64,000 nt of DNA. It comes from Coptis chinensis. Taxonomy: Eukaryota > Streptophyta > Magnoliopsida > Ranunculales > Ranunculaceae. Location: assembly GCA_015680905.1 (NCBI GenBank), contig CM027378.1, forward strand, positions 37,607,001 through 37,671,000, given 5' to 3'. Below the pieces are notes generated by a model. It did no database searches, was not told the DNA's origin, and saw only the letters and a list, made by a program, of their open reading frames with translations. Position 1 is the first letter of the stretch. Every line of letters starts with the position of its first letter. A program made the position numbers and the translations under genes. Shown here piece by piece: positions 9,794-22,111 of this stretch.

Positions 9794-11732
9794 TGTGGGC
9801 TGGAACATCGCCCTCTCTTTGTTACATTGGCAAAGCCTGTGTGGCAAAGAAGGTAATTGATTTTGATAGGTTTATTAATTTGATCAGTAAAATAGAAGTG
9901 ATTTGCAGTTCAAGGAGGGAATAGGTTGTTTGGCAAATATTATGGGAGAGGAAAAAAGGATTGGCCACCAATGATTTGAAGATGTGTAGACTAGTTAAAG
10001 ATTTGACTAAAGGTGGGTCTATAGGCTTTTTAGATGGATAGAACTAACCCACATGGTCCAACACAAAAAAAAAAACGTCTGAAATCGATTCTAATTGGTA
10101 TATTACAATAAAATAATGAGCCAAACTCTCTCTCACCTCTCTCCTGTTTCCTCACCAGCCAATCACAACTGACTTTGCAAGTGTTTTTTCATGTTGGGCC
10201 ATGTGTTGTAGTAGCCCTCTTTTTAGATGGGTGTTATGTTGAGTTTTAAAACTTATATTAATATGGGCCTTTTGGGTCGACATATTGGGCTTTGATGTTA
10301 AAAGGATCAGCATTTCTTAGTTGCAAAGGAGAAGTAGTGTGCGGGGAGTAAAATGATCTACGAAAGTGAGCAAAATCAATTGATCGGCAAAACAAGGCCA
10401 TAAAGTGAAGTAGGTATGGTTTGGCTAATATAGAAGGTAGGGATGAATTTGAATCGGTTTCAATTGAGATTGCTAATTGACCCAATTGAGATTGGGTTTT
10501 GGGTTAAGTAACTTGATCGGCAAATTGACATATCGGCTGATGATCGACTATAGTTTAGTTCGAACTTCGCACAGATCGATAATTTGACAAGTTATTTTGA
10601 TCGGCAACTTGGTAGCTAGTTTGATTGATTGGAAAATTGGATTTCGATCCGCAACTTCCTTTTTCGAAATAAAACTGATCGGCTCAAAATTCAAAGTTGA
10701 GCAGTTCAAAGTGATGGGCAATCGTATCGAGCCGCAGTTCAAAGGGATCAGTAACAGTATGAGGCCATCAGTTCAAAAGATTGACAACAGTATCGAGCAA
10801 CAGCTCAAAGGGATCAGCAACAGTATGAGGCTAGCATTTCAAAAGATCGACAACAGTATAGAGCAACAGCTCAAAGGGATCGACAATAGTATGAGGCCAG
10901 CAGATCAAAGGGATCGACAACAGTATGAGGCCAGCAGTCCATAGGATCGGCAACAGTATGAAATTCAAAGTATCGAGCTGTAGTTCAAAACAAATTAACC
11001 GGTTTAGACTAACACTTCTACAATCGGCAAGTTGATCATAAATAAATTTGATCGATAGTTAAAAAGTTAGGAATTGATCGGCAGTAATATAACTAAAGAC
11101 CCGATATTGAATCAAATTTTGATAGATAGGGTCGGTGATTGTTTAAATTCAAAAAGATTTGGTTAAGTATAAATGAGATAGGGCACCAATTTTGAATTGG
11201 TCAAGTATAAATGAGATAGGGCACCAAAACTAAGTGTAACAAATAGATGGCTATCAAAAATAGCAAAGTTATATACATCTAGGAAACGTATTGATTTGGG
11301 AGACTAAAAGAGTTTGCATGAAAAAGAAACACATATAAAATATTTTAGGAGGATATAAACCTACGGGTGGATAATACAAAATAAAGGGTCGGTAAGTAAA
11401 GATTTGAAGCTAAAGACTATTAAGATGGGATGGGTCGGCATTGAAGTGGGAAAGAACATTACAAGAGATGGGCAGCAAGATATAGATAGGATCTTAATGG
11501 TTCGAATGGATGAATTAATAGGATCAGTTTGATTTGGTAGAAAAGGTCACTACGAACATGATATTTATCTTTAGTAAACTGATGGGTTTTTAATTGGAGG
11601 ATGATCGTACAGACTTGTGGGAAGTGGGGAAGCAAACTCGTTTAGAGAGATAGAAGTCCCCTCTCTTCTCGAGAGCGGAAAGCTTCGGCTAGTTCAAACA
11701 AACTCCTCTATGAAGCTGAGGGAGGCTGCAAG
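9794..11732. other. Non-coding interior of the outer element, left part
   Basis: It is rich in GATCGGCAAATTGAC-type phrases and shares GGTTTCAATTGAGATTG-like text with 33.8-33.9 kb across the nested chromovirus, as expected if one element was split by the insertion. No gag or pol motif was seen in any frame. Confidence 0.5.
10720..10960 (+). repeat. Tandem repeats with AACAGTATGAGGCCAGCA
   Basis: About five imperfect units contain CAACAGTAT followed by GAGGCCAGCA or GAGCAACAGCTCAAAGG. The mixed unit lengths give a repetitive reading (NSMRP, DNSIEQQLKGI) from 10597 to 10944. It has no known domain and is most likely repeat-derived, not a gene. It belongs to the interior of the outer element. 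Confidence 0.6.
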
Positions 11733-12017
11733 ATGAAAGAATTTAAAAGAGTAAAGAAAACAAGATGAAAGAAATAATAAGCAAAGAGAATAAAGTGAAA
11801 TAGAGAAATAGAAGAAAGAGTAACAAAGACTGAGAAAATAGGAATTCAATTATCCTTTTACAATCCCCACTTACAATGCCCACAACTCCCTTTTATGAAG
11901 TTCCCTGAAGAACATTTTCATTAAGTTACAATGGAGCCTGTTGTTATGTAGCAAACTAATCCACAATAGTTGTAACTTAACTAACCAACTAAACACATAG
12001 TCCTGCAGTTCCTAACA
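11733..12017 (-). repeat. 3' LTR of the minus-strand chromovirus
   Basis: It aligns with 32431-32686 and 33573-33615. It starts on the minus strand with TGTTAGGAACTGCAGG at 12017, next to a purine tract (GAAGAGGAGTA). The outer (low-coordinate) edge is not clear. Confidence 0.7.
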
Positions 12018-12044
12018 TACTCCTCTTCAAAAAGGTCCTTGTCC

Positions 12045-12824
12045 TCAAGGACAAAGCTCTGGAAACTGCCCAGAAATGGCACTATAGTCTTCCCAAGTAG
12101 CATCGGTGGGATGAGTGTGCAGCCATTGAACCAAAATATGTGTAACAGCTTGATTATTCCGCTTGATCATCCTTCGATCTAAAAGAGCGATGGGAGCTAC
12201 TAAGAACTGATCATCTGTTCCTACCGTAGGCAATTCAGTGCAAGGCATGACAATATTGCCAACCATCTTTTTCAACTGAGATACATGAAAAACTGAGTGT
12301 ACTTTTGAATCAGGAGACAACTCTAGTTTGTATGCTACACTGCCCACCTTAGCAATGATAGGGTATAGACCATAAAACTTTGGAGCCAACTTCATATTCC
12401 TTCGCAGTGCAACTGATGATTGCCTATAAGGCTGAAGGCGAAGGTATACCAAGTCTCCCACAACGAAGGATCTTTCAGACCTCCTTCTCTCAACAAAATA
12501 CTTCATGCGAGCTTGAACCTACTCCAAATTACCTTCAATTACTTGCAAAGCTGTAGCTCTTTCTTGGAAAAACTGATCCACTTCCAGTACCTTAGTTGAA
12601 GGTTGCTGCGGAAAAGATAAAATGGAAGGCTTGTAGCCGTATAGAGCTTCAAATGGGCTCATTTTAAGAGATGTGTGAAAGGATGTGTTGTACCACCACT
12701 CTGCCATAGATAACCATTTAGCCCATCTTTTTGGTTTTAACCCGGTGGTGCACCGCAAGAAATTTTCCAAGCATTGATTACGTCTGATGCAAGGACGCAA
12801 TAGATTATCATGTGCACAGCACAT
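12045..12824 (-). pseudogene. Integrase C-terminus and chromodomain of the minus-strand chromovirus (fossil)
   Basis: This part reads WYNTSFHTSLKMSPFEALYG (integrase core end), then VGDLVYLRLQPYRQ (GPY/F-like module). It ends with a chromodomain: ILVQWLHTHPTDATWEDY. Chromodomains of this kind help target integration to heterochromatin. This terminal domain is what defines the element as a chromovirus. Confidence 0.85.
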
Positions 12825-13171
12825 GCATAATGCTACAACTAGAGTTTATCTTTTATTCTATTTCTATTTTAAATCATTAGTTAATTAGAATTAGACTAGC
12901 TTCCATTTTAGTTTCCCAAGTTCTATTATGATTAGGATTTGTTAACTAGTTCTCTATGTCTATGGGTTTACTTTAATGGGGACCTTTAGTGGGAGAATGG
13001 ATGTTACTTAGTTTTATTTAACATCTATGATCCCGTGCTCCTAAAGTTTATTTCTTTTAGTAATTTTTCGTTGGTAAAGCAAATCTTATCTTCTTTTCCC
13101 TCCAAAACTTTCTTTTTCTGGTATCTTTATGTTGGACCAACTAAGGAAGAAGAAGAGAGATCGGCTCAATC

Positions 13172-14571
13172 ATGGCAACAGATCAACACGCCTCATCATC
13201 TTCTCCCCCCATTCAGCCAACTCAAACTGGTGGTGGGGTGTCCTCTTGGAGCTCTTTGTTCAAAGGAGGTGTTTCAAATGCGAAAACAACTGCTCTGAAG
13301 AACTTTACTCCGTTACTTGTTGATGGAGTTGCTGAAGTCCCTAAACATATTGTAGAACAAGGTATACAAGAATGGAAAGACTATTTAGTGGGTTATTTCC
13401 TTGACAAAAGACTACCTTTTCCTATGGTTAAAGAGTTTTTGACTAAAGGGTGGAAGCTAAAGGCATCTTTTGAGATCACTACAGATAAGGAATTATTCTA
13501 CATTTCCTTCTCTAATGGCGACGATAGGAAAATGGTGTTGGAAGCAGGCCCAATTTTTATTGCAGGTAGGATATTTGTTTTAAAGCCTTGGAGTGTTGTG
13601 ATTGAATCTGAAAGGAACAAAGTTGATACTATTCCTATATGGGTAAAGTTGACTGAAGTTCCAAAACAACTGTGGACACTTGATGGCATCACTTTTGTGG
13701 CTAGTTTAGTTGGTGTCTCCATGTTTATGGATGACGCAATTGCACAAAGAAAGATGCTCTCTTATGCTCGTGTGTGTGTAGAAATCTCGACGACTTTTAA
13801 GTACCCAGCAACTGTGAAACTAAAAGTTGGTGGGAGAGAGGTGGTGATGGGTGTGGAATATACGTGGAAACCTTCTTCATGTGAAAATTGTAACAAATTT
13901 GGTCATGCCACTGCCAAATGCACTTCAAAAGTTAACAGAGTTTGGACAGCAAGAAACCAACAGGGACAAGCTAGTGTTCCAACCTATATGAGCCCTACTC
14001 AAGTAAATGAAGTAACACTAGCAGTTCAAGAAAGAAGTAATGGTGTTACAATTATGGAGGAACCTGTGGTGGTTACCCCTCAATTTGCTCTACCAAACAT
14101 TAATCTTATGAGAAATGTAATACAACTCCTATAAGAGGATCAACACCTCAATTGCAAAGACAAGAAAATAGAGGAAAAGAAACAGAAGAATCTATAGTGG
14201 CTACATCTTTTACCGAGATAAGGGTTGCTTATGCACCTAGGATAATGCAAAATGTGAATGTGCCTACTGGTTATAGTAATATTCATTTGGTGTCACTTGG
14301 AATGGTGGTATGCACTCACTCTGAGGTTCCAACTACTCAGTTGAATGAGGAAAATGAAGGGGACTGGATGAATATTGCCGGCAATCACGCAACTCCTTAT
14401 ATAACCCAACCAGTAGTTTTTAATCCTAGTGAGCAATTATCATACAATAGATGCCTTAATATGTATCAATGCTTGGTTGCTGAGGAAGAGGACTTGGATG
14501 ATGACCTCTTAGGTTCAGAAGATGAGTTGTTTACAGACGACCATCTCATGGCTCCTCCACTAGTGGTGACC
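13172..14571 (+). pseudogene. LINE-type ORF1 (DUF4283 and CCHC knuckle), main part
   Basis: ATG at 13172 (MATDQHASSSSPP) opens a 320-residue reading. It has a DUF4283 domain (~residues 50-165; LEAGPIFIAGRIFVLKPW), the LINE ORF1 linker (VDTIPIWVKLTEVPKQLW) and a knuckle, CENCNKFGHATAKC (~residues 232-245). A shift of frame near 14115 moves the reading into the frame open from 14152 to 14571, which is acidic (EEEDLDDDLLGSEDEL). That part stops at the solo LTR boundary. The protein is expected to bind RNA. It is clearly homologous to the ORF1 at 3515-5190. With one frameshift and one insertion it is no longer translatable as a unit. Confidence 0.85.
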
Positions 14572-16080
14572 TGATAAGAGCCCAAAACTGTAGTTTTAAC
14601 CCCTTAATAATCATACTTTTAGACCAATTATGTGAGTAATAATTAAGAGTTAACACTGATTACGTGTTTTTATGCATTTCAGGCTTCAAAGTCCATTATG
14701 TGTAGAAATGTGCCACTTTAGCGAGATAAAGGAGCAAAGGTCGGTTACTAAGGAGTTCTGTGATTAAAGGCCAAGATTCAAGAAGATAAAACCTTTCTAA
14801 AGCCCGGTCAAAAGCTGAAAAGTCGACCTTGGCGTAAAACAAAGACACAAGTCAGCAGAACTTCCGAAGGCCGTATCTTTGGACTCAGACCTCGGAATGG
14901 GGCCTACCTTATGTCAAAACGACCGTCTCGGAAAGAGCTTTCCAATGGTCCAAGCCTTGACCCAATCAGAGGAGCAGAAGTGGACGAAAAGTCTATTGAA
15001 GCCAACTGCAGCTGAAGAGGCCTTTTTGGACTGAAAGAATTGGGTTTTGGGCCTGATTCTCTGGCCCAAAACATGGCTCCAAGCCCATGCACGATTTTTG
15101 GATCTGAATGTATAAAAACCAAAGCTGCACTCTTTGTTAATGGTAGATAGTTAGACCTAGATTAGAATTAGATTAGTAGCCTCCATTAATTAATTCTAGA
15201 TCTAGTTTTCCTTAGATTTAATTAGTTTAATTTAATTAGTTTCATATCTTGTTTTTATTTAATTCCTTGAATGATTGTTCGTCATTTAATTAGATAAATA
15301 AAATAGTTATTATTATTCAATTTCGATTTTTGTCATTTGCATTTATAGATCTAGTTTAAATTCTTGTTCTTATTTCATTCTTAGTTAATTAATTAGATTT
15401 CAATTATTGTTTAATTTAGAGTAGTAAAGTTAGAATTTTGATATGATGTGTAGTTATAATTCAATGGGAAATGATGGGTTGATGACTCAAGGCTAAAACC
15501 TCCATCAGAGGGGTTGATGAAGCTTTGATGAAAACTTAGTGGTTTAGTGTAGAAGCGTTGTAGAATCTATTCCACTCTAGAAGGTCGTGATTCGCCATGA
15601 GAATGGGTGGACGACCTTACATGCTAGTTAGTATTTGGTAGAAATGCCATGAACACTAGGGATTAGAACTCGAAATTCTTGCCGTAAGAACGTAAGAATT
15701 GAGATACAAGAATCTATGCTAGGTTATCAAGTTGGATTCGAGGTGGATTCAATTCCCCTCTAATCCTTTATCTAGATTAAAAAACAATCATATTTCCATA
15801 ACATTCGTAGTTTAAATTCAACATATGGCTTTTCATATTGCATCGTAGTATAATTCCCCTTCGTAAAGCTCTCATTAGACTTAAGACCGACTAATTAGAT
15901 TAGAAAACATTCCATGCTAGAGCCCTAGGAGTGGAACGAATTTGTTACTCCACGCTATTTCGATAGATTCGAGAGTAGAAACTTTGATAAGCATATAGGA
16001 TCATAAGATAGTTTAGTTTACTTACGTTTTGAGTTTCATCGTTCATTTCGTAGGTAAACTATTAAATTTTATCATTATCA
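14572..16080 (+). repeat. Solo LTR of the Athila-like family
   Basis: It starts TGATAAGAGCCC and ends CATTATCA, 1509 bp. The target duplication TGACC is exact (14567-14571 and 16081-16085). The first ~560 bp match the LTRs of the element at 47577-57625 in reverse orientation; the rest shares only modules (GAGTGGAACGAAT, GAGAGTAGAAA) and is about 450 bp longer. It is therefore a different subfamily. No internal sequence remains, the usual result of LTR-LTR recombination. Confidence 0.9.
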
Positions 16081-16388
16081 TGACCACATCAAAAAAGCAG
16101 CAAAAACAAAAGGCTGGTAAGAACAAAGTGGAAGAAGGTAAAATTCGAGCGCGTTCTTCAGGTGAAGTAGAGCCTACTCTTGCTATGATGAAGAAGGCGA
16201 AGTCACAAATTAAAAAGAAAAGGATGAAGAATCTTGAGGACTACACCAAAGAGTTTCGTGATGATACTCTAGGACTCACTTACTTGTGTTATGCTTGTGG
16301 GTGTTTCTTCTGTGACTACAAGAAAGCGCGATCTCATCTTTGGAAGGATCATCCTGAGATAGTGAAGCAAGTTATGGCCAGAAAGTAG
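16081..16388 (+). pseudogene. C2H2 zinc-finger tail of the half-LINE ORF
   Basis: This reading lies in the same frame as the ORF that ends at the solo LTR: the codon before the insertion (ACC, 14569-14571) and the codon after the duplicated TGACC (ACA, 16086) are in phase. It is Lys-rich (KKQQKQKAGKNK, KKKRMKN) and ends with a CX2CX12HX4H finger, CYACGCFFCDYKKARSHLWKDH, then PEIVKQVMARK and a stop. Read alone, ATG at 16080 could start it. A C2H2 finger at this place is not part of the usual LINE ORF1, where ORF2 would begin. Its source is unknown. Confidence 0.75.
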
Positions 16389-16594
16389 GAGATGAGAGAG
16401 CATTCCTAGCACTACCTTAGTAAGGACCCTTTGTGGTATGTGTTGTGAGTATTCTCATGTATGTCAGGCTTGATGTCTGTAGATCGATCTTGTAAGTCTT
16501 TGTGTACCTCCTTTTAATGATCTAACTCTTAGGGAGGCTTGTAAGGTTCAACTTTTAATAAAACAGGTGGGGGGTCTGCCTTAACCCCATAACC

Positions 16595-16643
<49 letters not shown>

Positions 16644-16801
16644 AGTTCTCTATATAAGCAGATGTAAACTTTAAGATTTTCAGACTTGATTTATTATTAG
16701 ATTGAATTTATGAAATTCGTTTTTATTCATTAAACCCTAGTTTTGGGTATTTTTATACATTGTGTATCTATTGTTCTTGCTTCCGCGACAAAGATACATC
16801 A

Positions 16802-17869
16802 AATTGGTATCAGATTCCAACAACTTTCTTGGTTATTTTGCTATGGAAAATCAAGAACGACGTCGTGGTAGACCCCCCCAGAGTTAATATAAGGCTGAAT
16901 CGAGTAGAAGATGCAATTTTGGATATGCAAACGATGATGCAACAGATGATGCAGAATTAGAAAGGCAAAGCAAAAGCAATTGAAGTTAAGCAGACTTTAG
17001 AGATTGAAAAGGTAGCAGACCACAACTTACCTGCCCATGACTCCAATCTTGATACTGACTCCGCCAATTCCTCAAGCTCATCACACCCTTAACTCTCGCA
17101 TCGTCGACATCATGCACCCTCGCGCCATAACTCTTCATCTTCAATTTCCCATTCTAAAGCTGTCGATTTGGGTGTTTCTCACAACCCCACACAGCAACAA
17201 TTAGACATTCGCCACAGAGAGGAATCACCTTTGACCCCATCATCTTCTATTCAAAAAGATCGGTGTCATCTTCCTCCTATTATTCCTTTTCAAGGTAAGG
17301 CCTTGGAATCTCCGATCTATTATCAACATAGAGGTGGTGATAGAAATCTCTAACCATCGCTTCGAGTTTGCAATCAGACGCACAAAGGTGGTTTGCTACC
17401 AACAACTTACTATCTTCAGGGTCGACATACGTCTCCTGCTCATCAGTATCGTGGTTTGAATCCATCCCGAGAAAGACGAAGAGAAACAATGAAACCAGGA
17501 AGAGGTGTTCGCAGAGATGATGACTCTCTCACTCCTTATGGTCGGGCTCAACTAAGGGATACCCAATGGGATTCTAACCACCCATCCCACAGACGTTTTA
17601 AAGCACCTAATGGGTCTGGTCCAAATGCCCACCCACACAATTTGAGGCCTCCCAATCACTATGTCAAGGTCCCATCAACTAATAGGCGTGGCCAGTAGGA
17701 TGCACCCTACACACTTGATACGTCTGATTATCCACCACGAAGAAATCGCCACCAACCACGTCGGTTAGCACCAGCTTTTGATCCTCTAGACCCTTCAGAT
17801 TCTCCATCTAGTCCTTCTCCACCAAGGCGCAATAACCACTATAGGCGCAATCAAAGGCTTGAGCCTCAA
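16802..17869 (+). other. E1 leader with primer-binding site and gag N-terminal region
   Basis: The primer site TTGGTATCAGA lies at 16804-16814. Downstream the sequence encodes a poorly conserved region rich in His, Pro, Ser and Arg (for example SHPSHRRFKAPNGSGPNA), typical of the variable N-terminal gag region in this family. The same layout is seen in E2 at 24474-25550. Confidence 0.7.
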
Positions 17870-19430
17870 CAAAATGTGCACCATAATGCAGGTAATTTTG
17901 ATATTAATCGTTTATTGCGCATTTTAGAGAAGAATCAGATGAGTGATATTAAATTAGACGTGCCTGAATTTAATGGAAAATTACAGCCAGATGCTTTTGT
18001 TAACTGGTTAAATAAGATTGAAAAAGTTTTTTATTATAAATTTTTTGAGGATCCTAAGTGTGTTAAATTAGTTGCGACTAAATTAACGGGCTATGCACTT
18101 GTTCAATTGACTCGTGCTAAATTGGGTTATAATAAGATTACTACATGGGATAAGATGCGCCGATAGTTGAAAAAAGAATTTATTCCTCATGACTATGAAA
18201 GGGATTTATGCATACGCCTCCAAAACTTGAAACAAAGGCTTCAAACTGTGGCTAGGTATACTGAGGAGTTTCTTTTGTTGTGCACACGGGTTGATTTTTT
18301 TGAATCCATCGATCAAAAAGTTGGGCGTTATTTGAATGGGTTGTGCAAACCACTTCGAGAGGCATTAACTTTCAAAGATGTTTATGATATGTCCGATGCT
18401 ATTAAATATGCTCTCAAAGCTGAAGATTTGCTTCGCTCATCCCCTTCAGCTACTGCTAGTGCCACTTTTACCCATGTTCCTTCGTCATCCAAACCTCCTC
18501 CTACCAAAGTGGGTCCAATCACATGCTATGAGTGTAAGGAAATTAGACATGTCCGTAGTGACTGTCCTAAACACAAATGCCTGGGTTTAACACAGGATGA
18601 AGAAAATCTCACCCATCCGGAAGAAGACGTCAGTGAGATTGATGGCTTTTTAACTTATACAGATTCCGGTTGTCCCCAATTGATTGCTCTCCGTTCTTTA
18701 GTTACTCCAGTTATTAAGCATGATCCTACGTCATGGCTTCGTCATAATATCTTCTGTACTCGTTGTACTTCGAATGGCACGTTGTGTAATGTTATCATTG
18801 ATAGCGGTTCCAGTGATAATATTGTTTCTAAAGATATGGTGGACAAGCTGAAACTCAAGGATGAGCCACATCCTGCACCTTACACTATTTCTTGGTTACA
18901 GGATGGTGCCACAGTCAGGGTTACTCGCCGTTGTCTAGTTTCTTTCTCCATTGCTCCTAAATACAAGGATAATGTTTGATGCTCTGTTGCATCCATGGAT
19001 GCATGCCACTTGTTACTTGGTCATCCCTGGCAGTATGATCTCCTTGTTACTCATAATGGGCGTGAGAACACTTATACTTTCACTTCTGGTGGCGAGAAAA
19101 TTATTTTGGCACCACTGACTCCATTTCGCCCACCTTCTCAGCCATGCCCACCAGTGAAACCAGGTTTTCTAGCAGACGGACGTCATTGCAGTATGTTCCT
19201 TGCTCTTACTGCGTCATTTCTTGCAAACCCTACTACTATACCACCTGTGTTACAACCAATGCTAGATTCATATTCTGATGTTTGTACTGAGCCTGCTAAT
19301 AGAGGATTGCCCCCTTTACGAGATATCCAACATGTTATTGATCTTATTCCTGGAGCTCCCCTCCCTAACTTACCACATTATCGCATGGCTCCTTCTGAAC
19401 ACGCCGAGTTACAGAGGCAAGTTACTTAGT
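17870..19430 (+). pseudogene. E1 gag, CCHC knuckle and protease (fossil)
   Basis: The gag part reads LDVPEFNGKLQPDAFVNWL and TTWDKMRR, common to plant chromovirus gag proteins. The knuckle reads CYECKEIRHVRSDC. The protease shows the catalytic DSG in IIDSGSSDNIVS. The linker before RT reads [14 protein letters not shown]. It is broken in a few places. Confidence 0.85.
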
Positions 19431-20600
19431 TATTAGCTAAGGGATTTGTCAGAGAGAGTTTGTCCCCTTATGTTGTGCCAGCTTTACTTACTCCTAAGAA
19501 AGATGGGAGTTGGAGGATGTGTGTTAATAGCAGGGCTATTAACAAAATCACTATGAAATACCATTTTCCCATTCCACGCCTTGAGGATATGCTTGATTCA
19601 TTGCATGGTGCTAAGGTGTTTTCCAAGCTTGATTTGCGATCTGGATTTCATCACATTCGTATCCGCCTTGGAGATGAATGGAAAACTGCCTTTAAAACAA
19701 AAGACAGTTTATATGAGTGGTTGGTCATGCCCTTTTGTCTTTCTAATGCTCCTTCTACCTTCATGCGTCTTATGACTCAGGTTTTGAAGCCTTATTTGAA
19801 TAAATTTTGTGTTGTCTACTTTGATGATATTTGGATTTTCAGTTCTTCTAAGTCTGAACATATCAAGCATATTGATATTCTTTTAGGTGTTTTGCGTACT
19901 GAGAAGCTTTATTTACAACTTAAGAAATGTTCTTCCATGGTTGACTCTGTGGTATTTTTGGGTTTCGTGGCTTCTGCCGATGGTATTTGTGTTGATGATT
20001 CCAAAGTCCAGGCTATTATTGAGTGGCCTGTTCCTTCTACAGTGACTCAGGTTCGTAGTTTTCATGGGTTAGCTTCTTTCTATAGAGGGTTCATTCATAA
20101 TTTCAGCAGTATTATGGCTCCTTTAACTACTTTGACGTGTGAGAAAGCTTTCAAATGTACTCCTGAAGCTAATGAGGCATTTGACTTAATTAAGAAGAAG
20201 ATGACTTTTGCTCCTGTTTTAGTTTTGCTAGATTTCACTCAACTCTTTGAGGTAACATGTGATGCTTGTAAGTATGGCATTGGTGCTGTTTTGAGCCAAA
20301 ATGGCAAGCCGGTTGCTTTCTATAGTGAGAAACTTACTGGTGCTAAATTGAATTATTCTACATATGACTTGGAGTACTATGCAGTTGTCCAAGTTGTACG
20401 ACATTGGCATCATTATCTTATTCATCGTGAATTCCTCATAAAGTCTGACCATGAAGCTCTTCGTTATCTTAATACTCAGAAGGATGTCAGTACTCGACAT
20501 ATCAAGTGGAACTCTTTCTTGCAGAAATATACTTTCCACTTATAGTTTTAGGCTGGAAAGGATAATCGAGTTGCTGATGCTTTCAGTCATTGTTCACATC
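19430..20600 (+). pseudogene. E1 reverse transcriptase and RNase H (fossil)
   Basis: The RT blocks include [16 protein letters not shown] and the active-site text YFDDI, followed by [13 protein letters not shown] and [11 protein letters not shown]. RNase H begins near 20.24 kb with [20 protein letters not shown]. Long stretches remain open, fitting a fairly young copy. Confidence 0.88.
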
Positions 20601-22111
20601 TCTTGGTTACTCTCCGTACCTCTTTCTTTGGTTTTGATGAGTTACACGACTTATATGCTCAGGATGCCTATTTTGGTCCTATTCATGCCGACTGTTTAGT
20701 ACATCATGGTGTATCTGGTGAATTTTTTCTCCATGATGGTTTCATATTTCGGGGTTCACAGCTTTGTATTCCCGTTTCTTCCCTCCGTGATCAGATTATG
20801 ATTGAAATGCATGATGGGGGGTTGAGTGGTCACTTTAGGATCATAAAGACCATTGCCTATATTAGAGAGAAGTACTTTTGGCCTACTATGCGTAGAGATA
20901 TTAACCGGTTTATTGAGCGATGTTATGTGTGCCAGACAGCGAAATGTAAGCACACTAATGCTGGTTTGTATACTACACTTCCGATTACCGACAAACTTTG
21001 AGTTGATGTCTCCATGGATTTTGTGTTGGGTTTACCACGTTCTACACACGGAAATGATTCTATATTTGTGGTTGTGGATCATTTCTCCAAGATGGCTCAT
21101 TTCATTCCCTGCACTCGTACTACAGATGCTGCACAGGTTGCTCATTTATACTTTCGTGAGATAGTTCGTTTGCATGGTTTACCTCGCACTATCACTTCTG
21201 ACAGAGATGTCAAGTTTACTAGCTATTTTTGGAAAACATTATGGAAGCTTTTTAAGAGTAAGCTCCAATTTTCTATAGCTTTCCACCCACAGACTGATGG
21301 GCAGACTGAGGTTGTAAATTGTAGTTTGGGTGACCTATTGAGGTGTTTGATTGATGATAATCCCAAATCTAGGGAGTTTGTTCTAGCACAAGCAGAGTTT
21401 GCTTATAGTAACTCTGTCAACCGTTCTACAGGCCTTTCTCCTTTCATGATTGTAACTGGCATGACTCCTCTTACCGTTCTTGATCTTGCTCTTATTCCAT
21501 CGACTGTTCCTGTTTGTGCAACTGCAGAGGAATTTGCTTCCCGGATTCACCTTATTTATGAGGATGTCAAGAAGCGTTTGGAGAAATCATATGCCATGTA
21601 CAAGACTAATGTAGACAAACACAAGTGCTTGGTGACTTTCGAGGTTGGTGATTTGGTGATGGTTTATTTGAGAAAAGAACGTCTGCCTTCATCTCACAAG
21701 TTAATAATGTGACGATTTGGCCCATTTCCCATTGTCGCCCGTCATGGAGAAAATGCTTATGAATTGGACCTCCCTCCCGAGATGCGTATATCTCGCACTC
21801 ATAATGTAGCGGATCTCACTCCTTTTGTTGGCAATAGTATTCCACCTATTCACCTACCTGTAGATCATAATGTTGTTCCTGCTACTGCTACAGATTGGAT
21901 TGAAACTGTCATTGATGTCTCTACTACTACGACTCACCAGGGTACTTATGATCGTTATTTGGTGAAGTGGTGTGACCGTCCATTCTCAGAAAATTCATGG
22001 ATTTCTGATGTTGCATTTCAACTCATGGATCCTACTTTATACCAAAAGTACAAGGACTTAATCTTGAGGACAAGCTCTTCTCAAGCTGGGGGGATTGATG
22101 CGAGGACGTAA
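20600..22111 (+). pseudogene. E1 integrase and chromodomain (fossil)
   Basis: The integrase zinc-binding HHCC part is near 20.82-20.95 kb (GGLSGHFRIIKT through CYVCQTAK). The catalytic core includes MDFVLGLPRSTHG and TSDRDVKF, followed by HPQTDGQTEV. A GPY/F-like part reads EVGDLVMVYLRKERLP. The C-terminal chromodomain (YDRYLVKWCDRPFSENSW) lies before the 3' LTR. Confidence 0.85.

Larger units (their letters stand above)
12958..16640 (+). mobile_element. ORF1-only half-LINE with C2H2 tail
   Basis: This insertion interrupts the E1 5' LTR. The 13-bp duplication ACTAGTTCTCTAT is exact on both sides (12945-12957 and 16641-16653). The right end is a run of 42 A (16599-16640), with a poly(A) signal AATAAA at 16557-16562. 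These are hallmarks of target-primed reverse transcription. Inside are a 214-bp leader, a DUF4283/CCHC ORF1, a C2H2 zinc-finger tail and a 3' UTR. No endonuclease or RT is present. Without the solo LTR and its duplication the element is about 2.17 kb. It must have been mobilised by another LINE's ORF2 protein. A retrocopied chimeric transcript is the alternative. Confidence 0.85.
12785..16801 (+). repeat. 5' LTR of E1, split by the half-LINE
   Basis: LTR sequence lies at 12785-12957 and resumes at 16641 through 16801. Together these match the 321-bp 3' LTR at 22096-22416. The interruption is the poly(A)-ended half-LINE with its own 13-bp duplication. Confidence 0.9.

Noticed and set aside
10597-10944. 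115-residue repetitive open reading (DNSIEQQLKGI repeats)
   Set aside because: It coincides with short DNA repeats inside a non-coding retrotransposon interior and matches no known family.
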